Shown piece by piece: positions 9,635 to 17,599 of a stretch of DNA of 64,000 bases. A program made the position numbers and the translations under genes. Source of the stretch: JBCBCP01 sp039817385. GTDB lineage: Bacteria; Pseudomonadota; Alphaproteobacteria; Rhodobacterales; Rhodobacteraceae. Within the stretch, counting starts at the first letter, position 1. Each line of letters starts with the position of its first letter. Under the pieces are notes generated by a model, which was not told the DNA's origin, did no database searches, and saw nothing but the letters and a program-made list of their open reading frames with translations. Where the stretch lies: positions 62,001 to 126,000 of the forward strand of contig JBCBVY010000006.1 of assembly GCA_039817385.1 (NCBI GenBank), written 5' to 3'.

Positions 9635-10111
9635 TCACGCCCGCTTTTTCCCGCCTTTGCGGTCTTCGGCAAAGAAGACGAGGCCGAGCGCGCCGGCAAA
9701 AATGAAAATGTCCGCCACGTTAAACACAAACGGGTTCTGGATGCCGCAGCAGGACATGTTCAGGAAGTCGAGCACATAGCCATAGATCAGCCGGTCAATC
9801 ACGTTGCCGAGCGCCCCGCCAATCAGCAAACCGGCAGAGAGCAGCGCAATGGGCCGCTGGCGCGCACCGCGCAGCCACCATAGGACCACCGCGCAGATGA
9901 GGGCGGCAAGGCCGATCAGCAGCCAGCGGCTTGTCCCGTCGCCCAGAAGGCCAAAGTTGATGCCGCGGTTTTCGCCATAGCGGAAGTTCAGGAGGGGCGG
10001 AGCGACGTCAATGGCGCGGATCTGCGCGAGGTTCATCGCGTGGATGACCACGTATTTGCTGATCTGGTCCAGCAGGGCCGCAAGCGCCGCAGTGATCGCA
10101 ATCAGCCGCAT
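9635..10111 (-). CDS. lspA: Lipoprotein signal peptidase (signal peptidase II)
   Basis: Inner-membrane aspartic peptidase that removes the signal peptide of diacylglyceryl-prolipoproteins. At 158 residues with four transmembrane segments it has the usual size. Both catalytic aspartates are seen, in GNVIDR and FNVADIF, and the RGINFG motif is present. Its ATG shares one base with the purH stop (TGATG), so it is translationally coupled to purH. The lipoprotein gene downstream and several lipoproteins elsewhere in the window are plausible substrates. Confidence 0.97.
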   Translation of the reverse strand: MRLIAITAALAALLDQISKYVVIHAMNLAQIRAIDVAPPLLNFRYGENRGINFGLLGDGTSRWLLIGLAALICAVVLWWLRGARQRPIALLSAGLLIGGALGNVIDRLIYGYVLDFLNMSCCGIQNPFVFNVADIFIFAGALGLVFFAEDRKGGKKRA

Positions 10112-11694
10112 CAGTGCCGGAAGTGCCGCATACCGGTGAAGACCATCGCGAGGCCCGCCGCGTCCGCGGCCTCGATCACCTTATCATCCCGCATTGATCC
10201 GCCCGGCTGGATCACCGCCGTGGCGCCTGCCTCTGCTGCGGTCATGAGGCCGTCCGGGAAGGGAAAGAACGCGTCAGATGCCACGACTGAGCCTTGCGTG
10301 AGCGGCGCGGCAAAGCCCAGCGCCTCAGCCATGTCTTGCGCCTTGCGCGCGGCGATGCGGGTGCTGTCCACGCGGCTCATTTGACCTGCACCGACGCCAA
10401 CCGTGGCCGCATCCTTGGCGTAGACGATGGCGTTCGATTTGACGTGTTTCGCGACCGTCCAGGCAAAGCGCAGGTCGCGCATTTCGGCTTCGGTGGGTGC
10501 GCGTTTGGTCACGACCTTGAGGTCTTGCGCGCCGCGCTGGCCGACATCCTTGTCCTGCACCAGCATCCCGCCTGCAACCTGCGTAAAGGCGAGGGCTGCG
10601 GCAGTGGGATCGGCGAGACCGTCCGTTGTCAGCAAGCGCAGGTTGGGCTTGGCCGCGAAAACCGCGCGTGCCGCATCGTCTGCGCCGGGGGCAATGACGA
10701 CCTCGGTGAAGATCTCGGTGATGGCGCGTGCCGTCGCCTCATCCAGCGGCTGGTTCAGCGCGATGATGCCACCAAAAGCGCTCGTGCGGTCACAGTCGAA
10801 AGCGCGTGAATACGCCTCCGCCAGCGTGCCCGCCGTCGCCACACCGCAGGGGTTGGCGTGTTTGATGATCGCGCAGGCGGGACCGTCCTGAAACTCGGAA
10901 ATCAGCTCGAACGCCGCGTTCGTGTCATTGATGTTGTTATAGCTCAGCGCCTTGCCCTGATGCTGCTGCGCGGTGGCGACGCCCGGTGCGGTGCTGCCAT
11001 CGGTATAAAACGCCGCGGCCTGGTGCGGGTTCTCGCCATAGCGCATCTCGGAGCTGAGCGTGCCGGCAAAGACGCGGCGGCGGGGCAGGCCGCCCACCTG
11101 TCCGGCCATCCACGTGCTGACGGCGGCGTCATAAGCGGCGGTGCGGCCATAGGCCGTCTGCGCAAGGCGCTGGCGCAGGGCATAGCTGGTCTGCCCGCCT
11201 GTGTCCGCCATTTCCGCCAGAACCGCATCGTAATCCTCGACATCCACCACCACGGTGACAAAGCCGTGGTTTTTTGCCGCCGAGCGGATCATCGCAGGCC
11301 CGCCGATATCGATATTCTCAATCGTCGTGGCGTAATCCGCCCCGCGTGCCACGGTCTCTTCGAACGGGTAGAGGTTCACCACCACCAGATCGATAGCGCC
11401 AATCCCGTGTTCGTCCATCGACGCGCGGTGCCCCACATCGTCGCGCAGCGCCAAGAGGCCGCCATGCACCACCGGGTGCAGCGTCTTGACCCGGCCGTCC
11501 ATCATCTCGGGAAAGCCGGTGACGTCGGACACGTCTTTGACCTCCAGCCCTGCGCTGCGCAGCGCCGCCGCCGTCCCGCCGGTGCTGAGCAATTCGACGC
11601 CATGTCCGGCCAGCGCCTGTGCAAAGGGGATCAGTCCGGTTTTGTCAGATACGGAAATCAGGGCGCGGCGGATCGGGTAGAGGTCGGTTGTCAT
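10111..11694 (-). CDS. purH: AICAR transformylase / IMP cyclohydrolase
   Basis: Bifunctional enzyme for the last two steps of de novo IMP synthesis. Length 527 residues is normal. The N-terminal IMP cyclohydrolase part opens with the RRALISVSDKTGL motif, and the C-terminal transformylase part contains the KHVKSNAIVYAKD and SDAFFPFPDG signatures expected for the catalytic lysine-histidine region. The gene sits between the heparinase-like gene and lspA with 1-nt stop-start overlaps on both sides (TGATG). Confidence 0.97.
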   Translation of the reverse strand: MTTDLYPIRRALISVSDKTGLIPFAQALAGHGVELLSTGGTAAALRSAGLEVKDVSDVTGFPEMMDGRVKTLHPVVHGGLLALRDDVGHRASMDEHGIGAIDLVVVNLYPFEETVARGADYATTIENIDIGGPAMIRSAAKNHGFVTVVVDVEDYDAVLAEMADTGGQTSYALRQRLAQTAYGRTAAYDAAVSTWMAGQVGGLPRRRVFAGTLSSEMRYGENPHQAAAFYTDGSTAPGVATAQQHQGKALSYNNINDTNAAFELISEFQDGPACAIIKHANPCGVATAGTLAEAYSRAFDCDRTSAFGGIIALNQPLDEATARAITEIFTEVVIAPGADDAARAVFAAKPNLRLLTTDGLADPTAAALAFTQVAGGMLVQDKDVGQRGAQDLKVVTKRAPTEAEMRDLRFAWTVAKHVKSNAIVYAKDAATVGVGAGQMSRVDSTRIAARKAQDMAEALGFAAPLTQGSVVASDAFFPFPDGLMTAAEAGATAVIQPGGSMRDDKVIEAADAAGLAMVFTGMRHFRH

Positions 11695-13442
11695 CAGCTC
11701 TCGTCGTCAGTGTAGGGCTCAGGCGGGCTCAGGTCCCGCACCCCGATGGCTGTATCCTGTGCCTTGGCAAAGGACCAGCGGATACGGGTGCCGTAATCCG
11801 TCGCACGCCCCGACAAGACGATCTGCTGCGCCGCGCGGGGCTTGAGCCGCCCGGTCTCCAGATAGACGCTGGGTTGCAGGGTCAGGGTTGATGCGCCGTC
11901 GTGGCGAAAGATCCAGATCTCCCCGCTTTTGAGCGCCATCGACACCGCCGCGCCGTTCAAGTCGAGCGCTGCGTCCACCTCCGGGTGCAGGTGGAAACGG
12001 ATATCGAAGGGCACGCCAGCAAGCTTGTGCGCGTCCATCACGGCGTCGAACTTGCGTTTGTGCGCGTCCTCAAGCGACAGCAGCATGTCCTCTCCGGCCA
12101 GCCCGCGCCCGTCAAAGGTCAGCTCGAGCCGCCGCGCGTGGGTCAGCCCGTGGGTCGCGACAAAGCCGTCATGCCCGCCTTCAAAGCGCAGCCCGTCAGG
12201 GGCCTGGCTCATCTCCACCGGCACGTCGCGAGGGGCGTCCATCAGCGCCTCCTGCGTCTGGCCCTTGGCCATGTCGCCGAGGCGGGCGGAGGAATAGCCA
12301 TCGAGCACGAGCGCACTGTGGGATGGCGTGGCCCGCCCCGCGCGGCGCCATTCCGCGCCAAAGGACGCGCCGGAGCCGCAGTTGACGATCATCGGGCGGC
12401 GGCCCGAGGTCAGCTCGAACGCGAGGGTTGAGGCGTGCCCGTTATGGCTGGCGCTGCCGCGCGGGGGCGGGCTGGCATCCACAATGATAGAGGTGCGCCC
12501 CGCGCTCAGGCGGGCAAAGCCCATCGCCAGCCCCTCGGCCTGCCGCGCCTTGACCCCGCTCGCGGCCAGCGCAGTGTCCAGCCAGCCTTCAAGCCCGCGC
12601 CCGCCGCCATGAAAGCGCGCGAGCCCACCATCGGAATGGCGCAGGGTGCGAAGCGTGGGCGCGATGCGGGCAATCGCAGCGGCATGGGGGGCGGGCACGT
12701 CGCGGCCGGTTTCCGTCAGCGCCGCCGCGGCCCAGGTCAGTAGGACAAAGACATCGAGCAGCTCTTGCGGGTTGCGCGTGGGCAGCCCGCCCTGCGCGTC
12801 GATCTGATGGTCGGCCTCGCGGGCAAGGGCGCGCACCGCCGGGTCCGCCAGCTCCCCCATGCCTTCAAGCGACAGGCCCGCATAGATCAGCCCGGTCAGC
12901 GCCTCGAACCGGGGCAGACCCGGGGCCGCCGCGCCCCAGCGTTTGGACAGGAACCGGGTCTGCTGCGCGAGGCTTTGGTAGAACGCATCGCTTTGGGCCT
13001 TGTCCCGCCCTTGGAGGAAAAACAGCGCGTGGTTGATCCAGCGGATCAGCCGCCGCCCGGTCAGGTCGGGCGTCCAGCCCGGCCCGCGCCCGCGGCCATA
13101 GCGGCCAATCCAGTCCCAAAGCCAGTCCTGCCCCAAACTGCGCGTGCTTGTGTCCCCCACGGCGGCAAGGTCATCCATCCAGGCAAAACCGTGCACCGCG
13201 TCGGACCAGGCCGCATCCGGCGCGGCGACGTCCCAGATGAGCACGCCTTTGGCTTCGATCAGGTGGCCAGCAAACAGGTAATTGCCTGCCACCAGCTGCC
13301 GCCCCCGGGCAAAGCTGCCGATGGTGCGCGGCTCGGGCGCGGAATTGAACGCCGTCGCGGCCCGGGCCCGCGTGGCCATCCGGGCGTGCCAGCCGTTCAG
13401 AAAGCGCGCGCGGCGCGCGGCAAAACCGGTGGGGTTGCTCAT
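11694..13442 (-). CDS. Heparinase II/III-like protein
   Basis: Protein of 582 residues with an alpha/alpha toroid N-terminal half and a beta-sandwich C-terminal half of heparinase II/III type (GSASHNGHASTLAFELTSG is the recognisable motif region). No convincing signal peptide is seen at the chosen ATG. This start was picked over an upstream in-frame one at 13514 because the latter adds a basic, unlike stretch. Despite the family name, the gene is conserved in this housekeeping order in related bacteria, so a cell-envelope glycan role is more likely than host polysaccharide use. Substrate unknown. Confidence 0.85.
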   Translation of the reverse strand: MSNPTGFAARRARFLNGWHARMATRARAATAFNSAPEPRTIGSFARGRQLVAGNYLFAGHLIEAKGVLIWDVAAPDAAWSDAVHGFAWMDDLAAVGDTSTRSLGQDWLWDWIGRYGRGRGPGWTPDLTGRRLIRWINHALFFLQGRDKAQSDAFYQSLAQQTRFLSKRWGAAAPGLPRFEALTGLIYAGLSLEGMGELADPAVRALAREADHQIDAQGGLPTRNPQELLDVFVLLTWAAAALTETGRDVPAPHAAAIARIAPTLRTLRHSDGGLARFHGGGRGLEGWLDTALAASGVKARQAEGLAMGFARLSAGRTSIIVDASPPPRGSASHNGHASTLAFELTSGRRPMIVNCGSGASFGAEWRRAGRATPSHSALVLDGYSSARLGDMAKGQTQEALMDAPRDVPVEMSQAPDGLRFEGGHDGFVATHGLTHARRLELTFDGRGLAGEDMLLSLEDAHKRKFDAVMDAHKLAGVPFDIRFHLHPEVDAALDLNGAAVSMALKSGEIWIFRHDGASTLTLQPSVYLETGRLKPRAAQQIVLSGRATDYGTRIRWSFAKAQDTAIGVRDLSPPEPYTDDES

Positions 13443-13529
13443 TTTTGATCGTGCCTCTGGCGCTCTACCGGCGCTTGATGCGGCCAGCATATCGCGGCGC
13501 GCACGGCAAGTCACGCACGCGCTTGGCGC

Positions 13530-14798
13530 TCAGGCACCTTTCCGCAAGGCGGCGATGTAGAACCCGTCCATCCCGCCGCGCTCTGCCCAGAAATCGGGCC
13601 GCAGGCGCAGGCCGCCCTCGTCCGAGCGCCACGCGGGGTCGATCCCGCCCCGGTCCAGCGCGGCGATGTCCACATTCATGTCTTTGTGACGATCCAGGGC
13701 GTCGATGATCTGCACCTCGCCCTCGTCCGGAAGGAGGGAGCAGGTGCAGAACACCATCCGCCCGCCGGGTTTTAGCAGGCTCCAGGCGTGGTCCAGAAGG
13801 CGGGCTTGCAGGTCCATCAGCCCCGCGAATTCCGAACCGTCCTTGGCATAGGGCAGATCGGGGTGGCGACGGATCGTGCCCGTGGCCGAACACGGCGCGT
13901 CCAGCAGGATCGCGTCCCACGCGCCGGTCAGGGTGAGCGCATCCTGCGCGATAACGTCGGCCTTCAGGCCGGTGCGTTTGAGGTTCGCGTGCAGACGGCC
14001 CAGCCGCGCCTCTGAGATGTCCACGGCTGTGACATCCGCGCCCATCGCGGCCAGTTGCAACGTCTTGCCCCCCGGCGCGGCGCAGAGGTCGAGCACTTTC
14101 GCACCCGGTTTTGGCGCGAGGACCAGCGCGGGCAGCGCGGCCGCGGCATCCTGCACCCACCAGTCCCCGGCCTCGAACCCCGGCAGGGCAGACACTTGCC
14201 CCGCGTCTTGCAGGCGCAGGGAACCGGTCGGCAGGGCCTCCCCGCCCAACGCGCTCAGGTCTGCGTCCGGCTTCGCGCTCAGGTCCAGCGGGGCGCCTGC
14301 AAAATGCGCCGCCTCGATGGCCATGATCGCCTTTGGCCCCCACGCTTCCTTCAGCGGGTTCCGCAACCAGACCGGCAGGCGCGGAATACGCAAGCCGTCC
14401 CATTTCGAAGGCCCTTCGGCAGCGATCTTGCGCAGCACCGCATTCACCAGCCCCTTCATCCGGCCAAAGCGGCGGTCCTTGCCGACGATCTGCACAAGGT
14501 CATTGACCACCCCATGCGCCGCGCCGCCCCCGCACAGCTCTACCGTGCCAAGGCGCAGGGCGTTTCGCACGGGCAATGGCGGCTGCTTTTGCACATGACG
14601 TTGCAGAAGGCGGTCGGCCCGCTCCATCCCGCGCAGGGTGTCCTCAGCGAGGCGCTGCGCACGGGCGCGGTCGGGCGGGCTCAGGTGATCCAAAGCGCCC
14701 GCGCCAATCAGTTCGGCCATCAGCCGCCCTTCGCCGATGATCTGGCCCAGAAGCCAGATCGCGCTTTGCCGTGCGGGGATGCCTGCGCTGGATGCCAT
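13530..14798 (-). CDS. rsmB: 16S rRNA (cytosine-C5)-methyltransferase, RsmB type
   Basis: SAM-dependent RNA m5C methyltransferase of 422 residues. An N-terminal NusB-like helical domain (about 1-140) precedes the Rossmann methyltransferase domain. The SAM loop reads LDLCAAPGGKT, and the two active-site cysteines lie in DAPCSATG and FCTCSLLP. This domain order identifies RsmB (Sun/Fmu), which acts on helix 31 of 16S rRNA (C967 in E. coli). It starts the minus-strand run of housekeeping genes; 87 nt separate it from the heparinase-like gene. Confidence 0.95.
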   Translation of the reverse strand: MASSAGIPARQSAIWLLGQIIGEGRLMAELIGAGALDHLSPPDRARAQRLAEDTLRGMERADRLLQRHVQKQPPLPVRNALRLGTVELCGGGAAHGVVNDLVQIVGKDRRFGRMKGLVNAVLRKIAAEGPSKWDGLRIPRLPVWLRNPLKEAWGPKAIMAIEAAHFAGAPLDLSAKPDADLSALGGEALPTGSLRLQDAGQVSALPGFEAGDWWVQDAAAALPALVLAPKPGAKVLDLCAAPGGKTLQLAAMGADVTAVDISEARLGRLHANLKRTGLKADVIAQDALTLTGAWDAILLDAPCSATGTIRRHPDLPYAKDGSEFAGLMDLQARLLDHAWSLLKPGGRMVFCTCSLLPDEGEVQIIDALDRHKDMNVDIAALDRGGIDPAWRSDEGGLRLRPDFWAERGGMDGFYIAALRKGA

Positions 14799-14875
14799 GT
14801 GATGCCCTTCTTGCCCTTGCCCCTTGGCGGGGCGCAGAGCGCGCGTATATCAACGGGTAAGCGAAGGGAAAAGCC

Positions 14876-15052
14876 ATGAGTGACGAACGAGACGATCTGC
14901 CCCCTGCCGCGCAGCGTGCGCTGGCTGAGGCCGAGGAGCGGCGGAAGAAGGCCAAGGCCGCAGAGTTGCCGACCGAACTGGGTGGGCGTGATGGGCCGGA
15001 GCCCGTGCGCTTTGGCGACTGGGAGAAGAAGGGGATCGCTGTCGATTTCTGA
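14876..15052 (+). CDS. DUF1674 / SDHAF4-like small protein
   Basis: A 58-residue protein, rich in charged residues, with the family signature at the C-terminus: PEPVRFGDWEKKGIAVDF. This ending matches DUF1674, the group that includes the mitochondrial succinate dehydrogenase assembly factor SDHAF4, which helps mature the FAD-bearing SdhA subunit. The N-terminal half is a charged helix (AEAEERRKKAKAAE). A GAAGGGAAAAGCC site precedes the ATG. It is divergent from rsmB and ends at a hairpin terminator. A role in succinate dehydrogenase assembly is inferred from the family; no sdh genes are in the window. Confidence 0.88.
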   Translation: MSDERDDLPPAAQRALAEAEERRKKAKAAELPTELGGRDGPEPVRFGDWEKKGIAVDF

Positions 15053-15058
15053 ACTGCC

Positions 15059-15116
15059 GGGGAAACCGACGCGGTTTCCCCTCAGCGGCCCGACAAGAAA
15101 ACCGCGTCGGTTCTCC
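15059..15116. terminator. Two hairpins between convergent genes
   Basis: A perfect 10-bp stem, 15059-15068 (GGGGAAACCG) with 15072-15081, is followed by a second imperfect stem made of related sequence (AAACCGCGTCGGTT, about 15099-15112). It fills the gap between the DUF1674 gene and the oppositely oriented secreted-protein gene, as expected of a bidirectional terminator. The two stems are inverted versions of each other. Confidence 0.7.
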
Positions 15117-15467
15117 TTAGTTTAGGCGAAAGGCCGCGCTGTCGCCCGCGCCCTTGTCGGACGTGAAGCGGATGCGGCTCCCCTCCATCGTGACCTTTTG
15201 GCAATTGTAGCCGATGTCCATGCCGCCCCAATCGAGATTGCGGCAGAAAAAGCCATCGCGCCAGGACCATTCGCCGGTCACCGGCCAGCTGATCGCTTTG
15301 CCCTCAACGGTGCCGTTTGGCTTGACCTGCAGCCTGATAGACGGCGAACGGCTGAGTGTTTTGCCCTGCACGATCGACATGAACTGAGATTTGCTGGTCA
15401 CCGTGTCGGCGCCCGCGGGCATCGTCGCGGCCAATCCGATAATCGCGGCTGCAAGTACTGTGCGCAT
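15117..15467 (-). CDS. Small secreted protein of unknown function
   Basis: Protein of 116 residues with a clear signal peptide (cleavage after PAGA, about residue 20). The mature part is beta-rich with a WPVTGEWSWRDGFFCRNLDWGG stretch and two cysteines (CRN and NCQK) that could form a disulfide. Similar short proteins are common in Rhodobacteraceae next to dapB, and I recall some being labelled dihydrodipicolinate reductase. It has no NAD-binding motif and cannot be that enzyme. Probably an independent periplasmic protein. Confidence 0.8.
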   Translation of the reverse strand: MRTVLAAAIIGLAATMPAGADTVTSKSQFMSIVQGKTLSRSPSIRLQVKPNGTVEGKAISWPVTGEWSWRDGFFCRNLDWGGMDIGYNCQKVTMEGSRIRFTSDKGAGDSAAFRLN

Positions 15468-15557
15468 TGCGCTCCCCCGTCACTGGTAAGGTGTAATCGA
15501 GGAGGGGTACGGCGAGACGCGCTATTTGGTTCACTATAGGGTGCGGTTTTTTGCCTG

Positions 15558-16376
15558 TCAGGACGCGCCGAGGCCCAGCACATCCATCATGTCATACTGT
15601 CCGGGCGCGCGGTTCTGCGCCCAAAGCGCGGCGGTCAGTGCGCCGCGGGCAAAAAGGGCGCGGTCGGTGGCGACGTGGCGCAAAGTGATCCGCTCCCCCG
15701 GGCCGGCGAACAGCACGTCATGCTCGCCCACGATGTCACCGCCGCGGATCGCGCTAAAGCCAATGTCGCCGTCCTTGCGGGCGCCGGTGATCCCGTCACG
15801 CCCTGAATCGCGCACATCTGGCAGGTTGACGCCCCGGCCCTGCGCCGCCGCCTCGCCCAGCATCTGCGCGGTACCCGAAGGCGCGTCGATCTTGTGCTTG
15901 TGATGCGCCTCGATCACCTCGATGTCGAACTCTGGACCCAGCGCCGCCGCGACCTGCCGCGTGAGGCCCACCAGCAGGTTCACGCCAAGGCTCATGTTGC
16001 CCGCCCGCACGATGGGGCAGTGGCGCGCTGCGGGCTCCAGCCGGGCGATTTCATCCTCGGTCATGCCGGTTGTGCCAATGATATGCGCCGCGCGCGCCTG
16101 CGCGCAGAGGGCCGAGGTGGCGAGCGTTGCCTCCGGCACGGTGAAGTCGATCACCGCCTGCGCCTGCGCGATGGCCTCCAGCGGATCATCCGTCACGGTC
16201 ACGCCCAGCGGTTGGCCGCCCATCGCCGTGCCGATATCCGCGCCGACCCAGTCGTGGCCCGTGCGTTCAACCGCACCCACAAGGCGCGCCTGATCCGAGG
16301 CGTTCACAACCTCCACCAACATCTGCCCCATGCGCCCCGAGGCGCCCATCACAACGATGCCCGGTGTGTCGGCCAT
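15558..16376 (-). CDS. dapB: 4-hydroxy-tetrahydrodipicolinate reductase
   Basis: NAD(P)H-dependent enzyme of lysine and meso-diaminopimelate synthesis. The N-terminal dinucleotide-binding loop reads GASGRMGQ, the DFTVPEA segment follows, and the catalytic domain shows EAHHKHKIDAPSGTA with the active-site His and Lys residues. At 272 residues it has the expected length. It is transcribed away from rbfA; the 84-nt gap between their starts must hold both promoters. Confidence 0.97.
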   Translation of the reverse strand: MADTPGIVVMGASGRMGQMLVEVVNASDQARLVGAVERTGHDWVGADIGTAMGGQPLGVTVTDDPLEAIAQAQAVIDFTVPEATLATSALCAQARAAHIIGTTGMTEDEIARLEPAARHCPIVRAGNMSLGVNLLVGLTRQVAAALGPEFDIEVIEAHHKHKIDAPSGTAQMLGEAAAQGRGVNLPDVRDSGRDGITGARKDGDIGFSAIRGGDIVGEHDVLFAGPGERITLRHVATDRALFARGALTAALWAQNRAPGQYDMMDVLGLGAS

Positions 16377-16460
16377 TTTTCGCTCTCCCTTTTCGGCCCC
16401 AGCCTCCTAGCGCGGCGCGGAGCGCTTGGCAAAGCCGAAGGGCAGGGTTAGGTGAGAGGC

Positions 16461-16868
16461 ATGGCACGCAACAAGTTTCACGATGGCCCCGGCCCGTCGC
16501 AGCGGCAGCTGCGCGTGGGCGAGTTGATCCGGCGCACCCTGTCGGAGGTGCTGGCGCGCGGGGATATTCACGATCCGGAGCTGAACCGGATGTCGATCAC
16601 CGTGGGCGAAGTCCGCACCTCTCCCGATTTGAAGATCGCAACGGCCTATGTGCTGCCCCTTGGCGGGCAGGGCCAGGACGAGGTGATCGGCCTTTTGTCG
16701 CGCAACAAGTCCGAGCTGCGCCGGATGGTGGGCAAGAAGTTGGCGCTGAAGTTCTCCCCCGATCTGCGGTTTCAACTCGACGAGACATTCGACCGGATGG
16801 ACGACACGCGGCGGATGCTGGCCGATGCGACCGTGCGCCGGGACGTGTCGGCGGAGGACAGCGAATGA
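16461..16868 (+). CDS. rbfA: 30S ribosome-binding factor A
   Basis: Ribosome assembly factor of 135 residues with the KH-like RbfA fold: QRQLRVGELIRRTLSEVL at the N-terminus and SPDLKIATAYVLPLGG in the strand region. It promotes 16S rRNA 5' end maturation and cold adaptation. The ATG at 16461 follows TAGGTGAGAGGC; an in-frame GTG three codons earlier is less well placed. Its stop overlaps the next gene by 4 nt. In many bacteria truB follows rbfA; here truB is about 15 kb further on. Confidence 0.93.
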   Translation: MARNKFHDGPGPSQRQLRVGELIRRTLSEVLARGDIHDPELNRMSITVGEVRTSPDLKIATAYVLPLGGQGQDEVIGLLSRNKSELRRMVGKKLALKFSPDLRFQLDETFDRMDDTRRMLADATVRRDVSAEDSE

Positions 16869-17599
16869 TCCGCGCCGCCGCAGCGCTGCTTGCGCTGCTT
16901 TGTGCGGCGGGGGCAAGCGCGGCGACGTGTTCCGAAGCGCGGCACGAAGGGGTGCGCTTTACCACCTGCGCGGTTGACCTGTCGACCCAGACGTTGCGCC
17001 TGTTTCTTTATGGGGTCGATGGCGCGCCGCTGGGCGAGTTCCGCGCGGTGGACGCGGCGCTGCGGGACGAAGGGTTGCGGCTTGGCTTTGCGATGAACGC
17101 CGGGATGTACCATGCGGACCGCGCGCCTGTCGGGCACTACGTGGAGGATGGCACGCAAGTGCGCGGCGTGATCCGCGGCGCGTCCCCCGGCAATTTCGGC
17201 CTCGTGCCCAATGGCGTCTTTTGCATCCGCCCGGGCCGCGCCGATGTGATCGAGACGGAAGCGTTCCTGCGCCGCGCGCCGGACTGCACCTATGCCACGC
17301 AGTCGGGGCCCATGCTGGTGATTGACGGCGCGCTGCACCCGCGGTTTCTGCCCGATGGCACCTCGCGCTTTGTCCGCAATGGCGTGGGGACCAGCGCGGA
17401 TGGGCAAACGGCCTATTTCGTAATCTCGCGCAGTTCGGTGAACTTCCATGACTTTGGCACGTTCTTTCGGGACGTGCTGGAGGTGCCAAATGCGCTTTAC
17501 TTTGACGGCAACGTCTCGCGCCTGCACGCGCCGGGGATCGGACGGTCCGACCTTGGCAGGATGATGGGGCCAATCGTTGGGACGGTGGTGCCGCGTTAG
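16865..17599 (+). CDS. Exported phosphodiester glycosidase-like protein (NAGPA/DUF2233 domain)
   Basis: Exported protein of 244 residues with a signal peptide ending in ASAA. The body matches the phosphodiester glycosidase domain (PF09992, related to N-acetylglucosamine-1-phosphodiester alpha-N-acetylglucosaminidase): FAMNAGMYH, the TYATQSGPMLVIDG core, and SRSSVNFHDFGTFF are recognisable. The likely substrate is an envelope glycan phosphodiester. Its ATG overlaps the rbfA stop (ATGA). Its stop overlaps by 4 nt, head-on, with the stop of the first gene of the protease cluster. Confidence 0.85.
   Translation: MIRAAAALLALLCAAGASAATCSEARHEGVRFTTCAVDLSTQTLRLFLYGVDGAPLGEFRAVDAALRDEGLRLGFAMNAGMYHADRAPVGHYVEDGTQVRGVIRGASPGNFGLVPNGVFCIRPGRADVIETEAFLRRAPDCTYATQSGPMLVIDGALHPRFLPDGTSRFVRNGVGTSADGQTAYFVISRSSVNFHDFGTFFRDVLEVPNALYFDGNVSRLHAPGIGRSDLGRMMGPIVGTVVPR

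Noticed and set aside
15117..15467. Second dihydrodipicolinate reductase
   Set aside because: No NAD-binding loop, only 116 residues and a signal peptide; any such label would come from its neighbour dapB.
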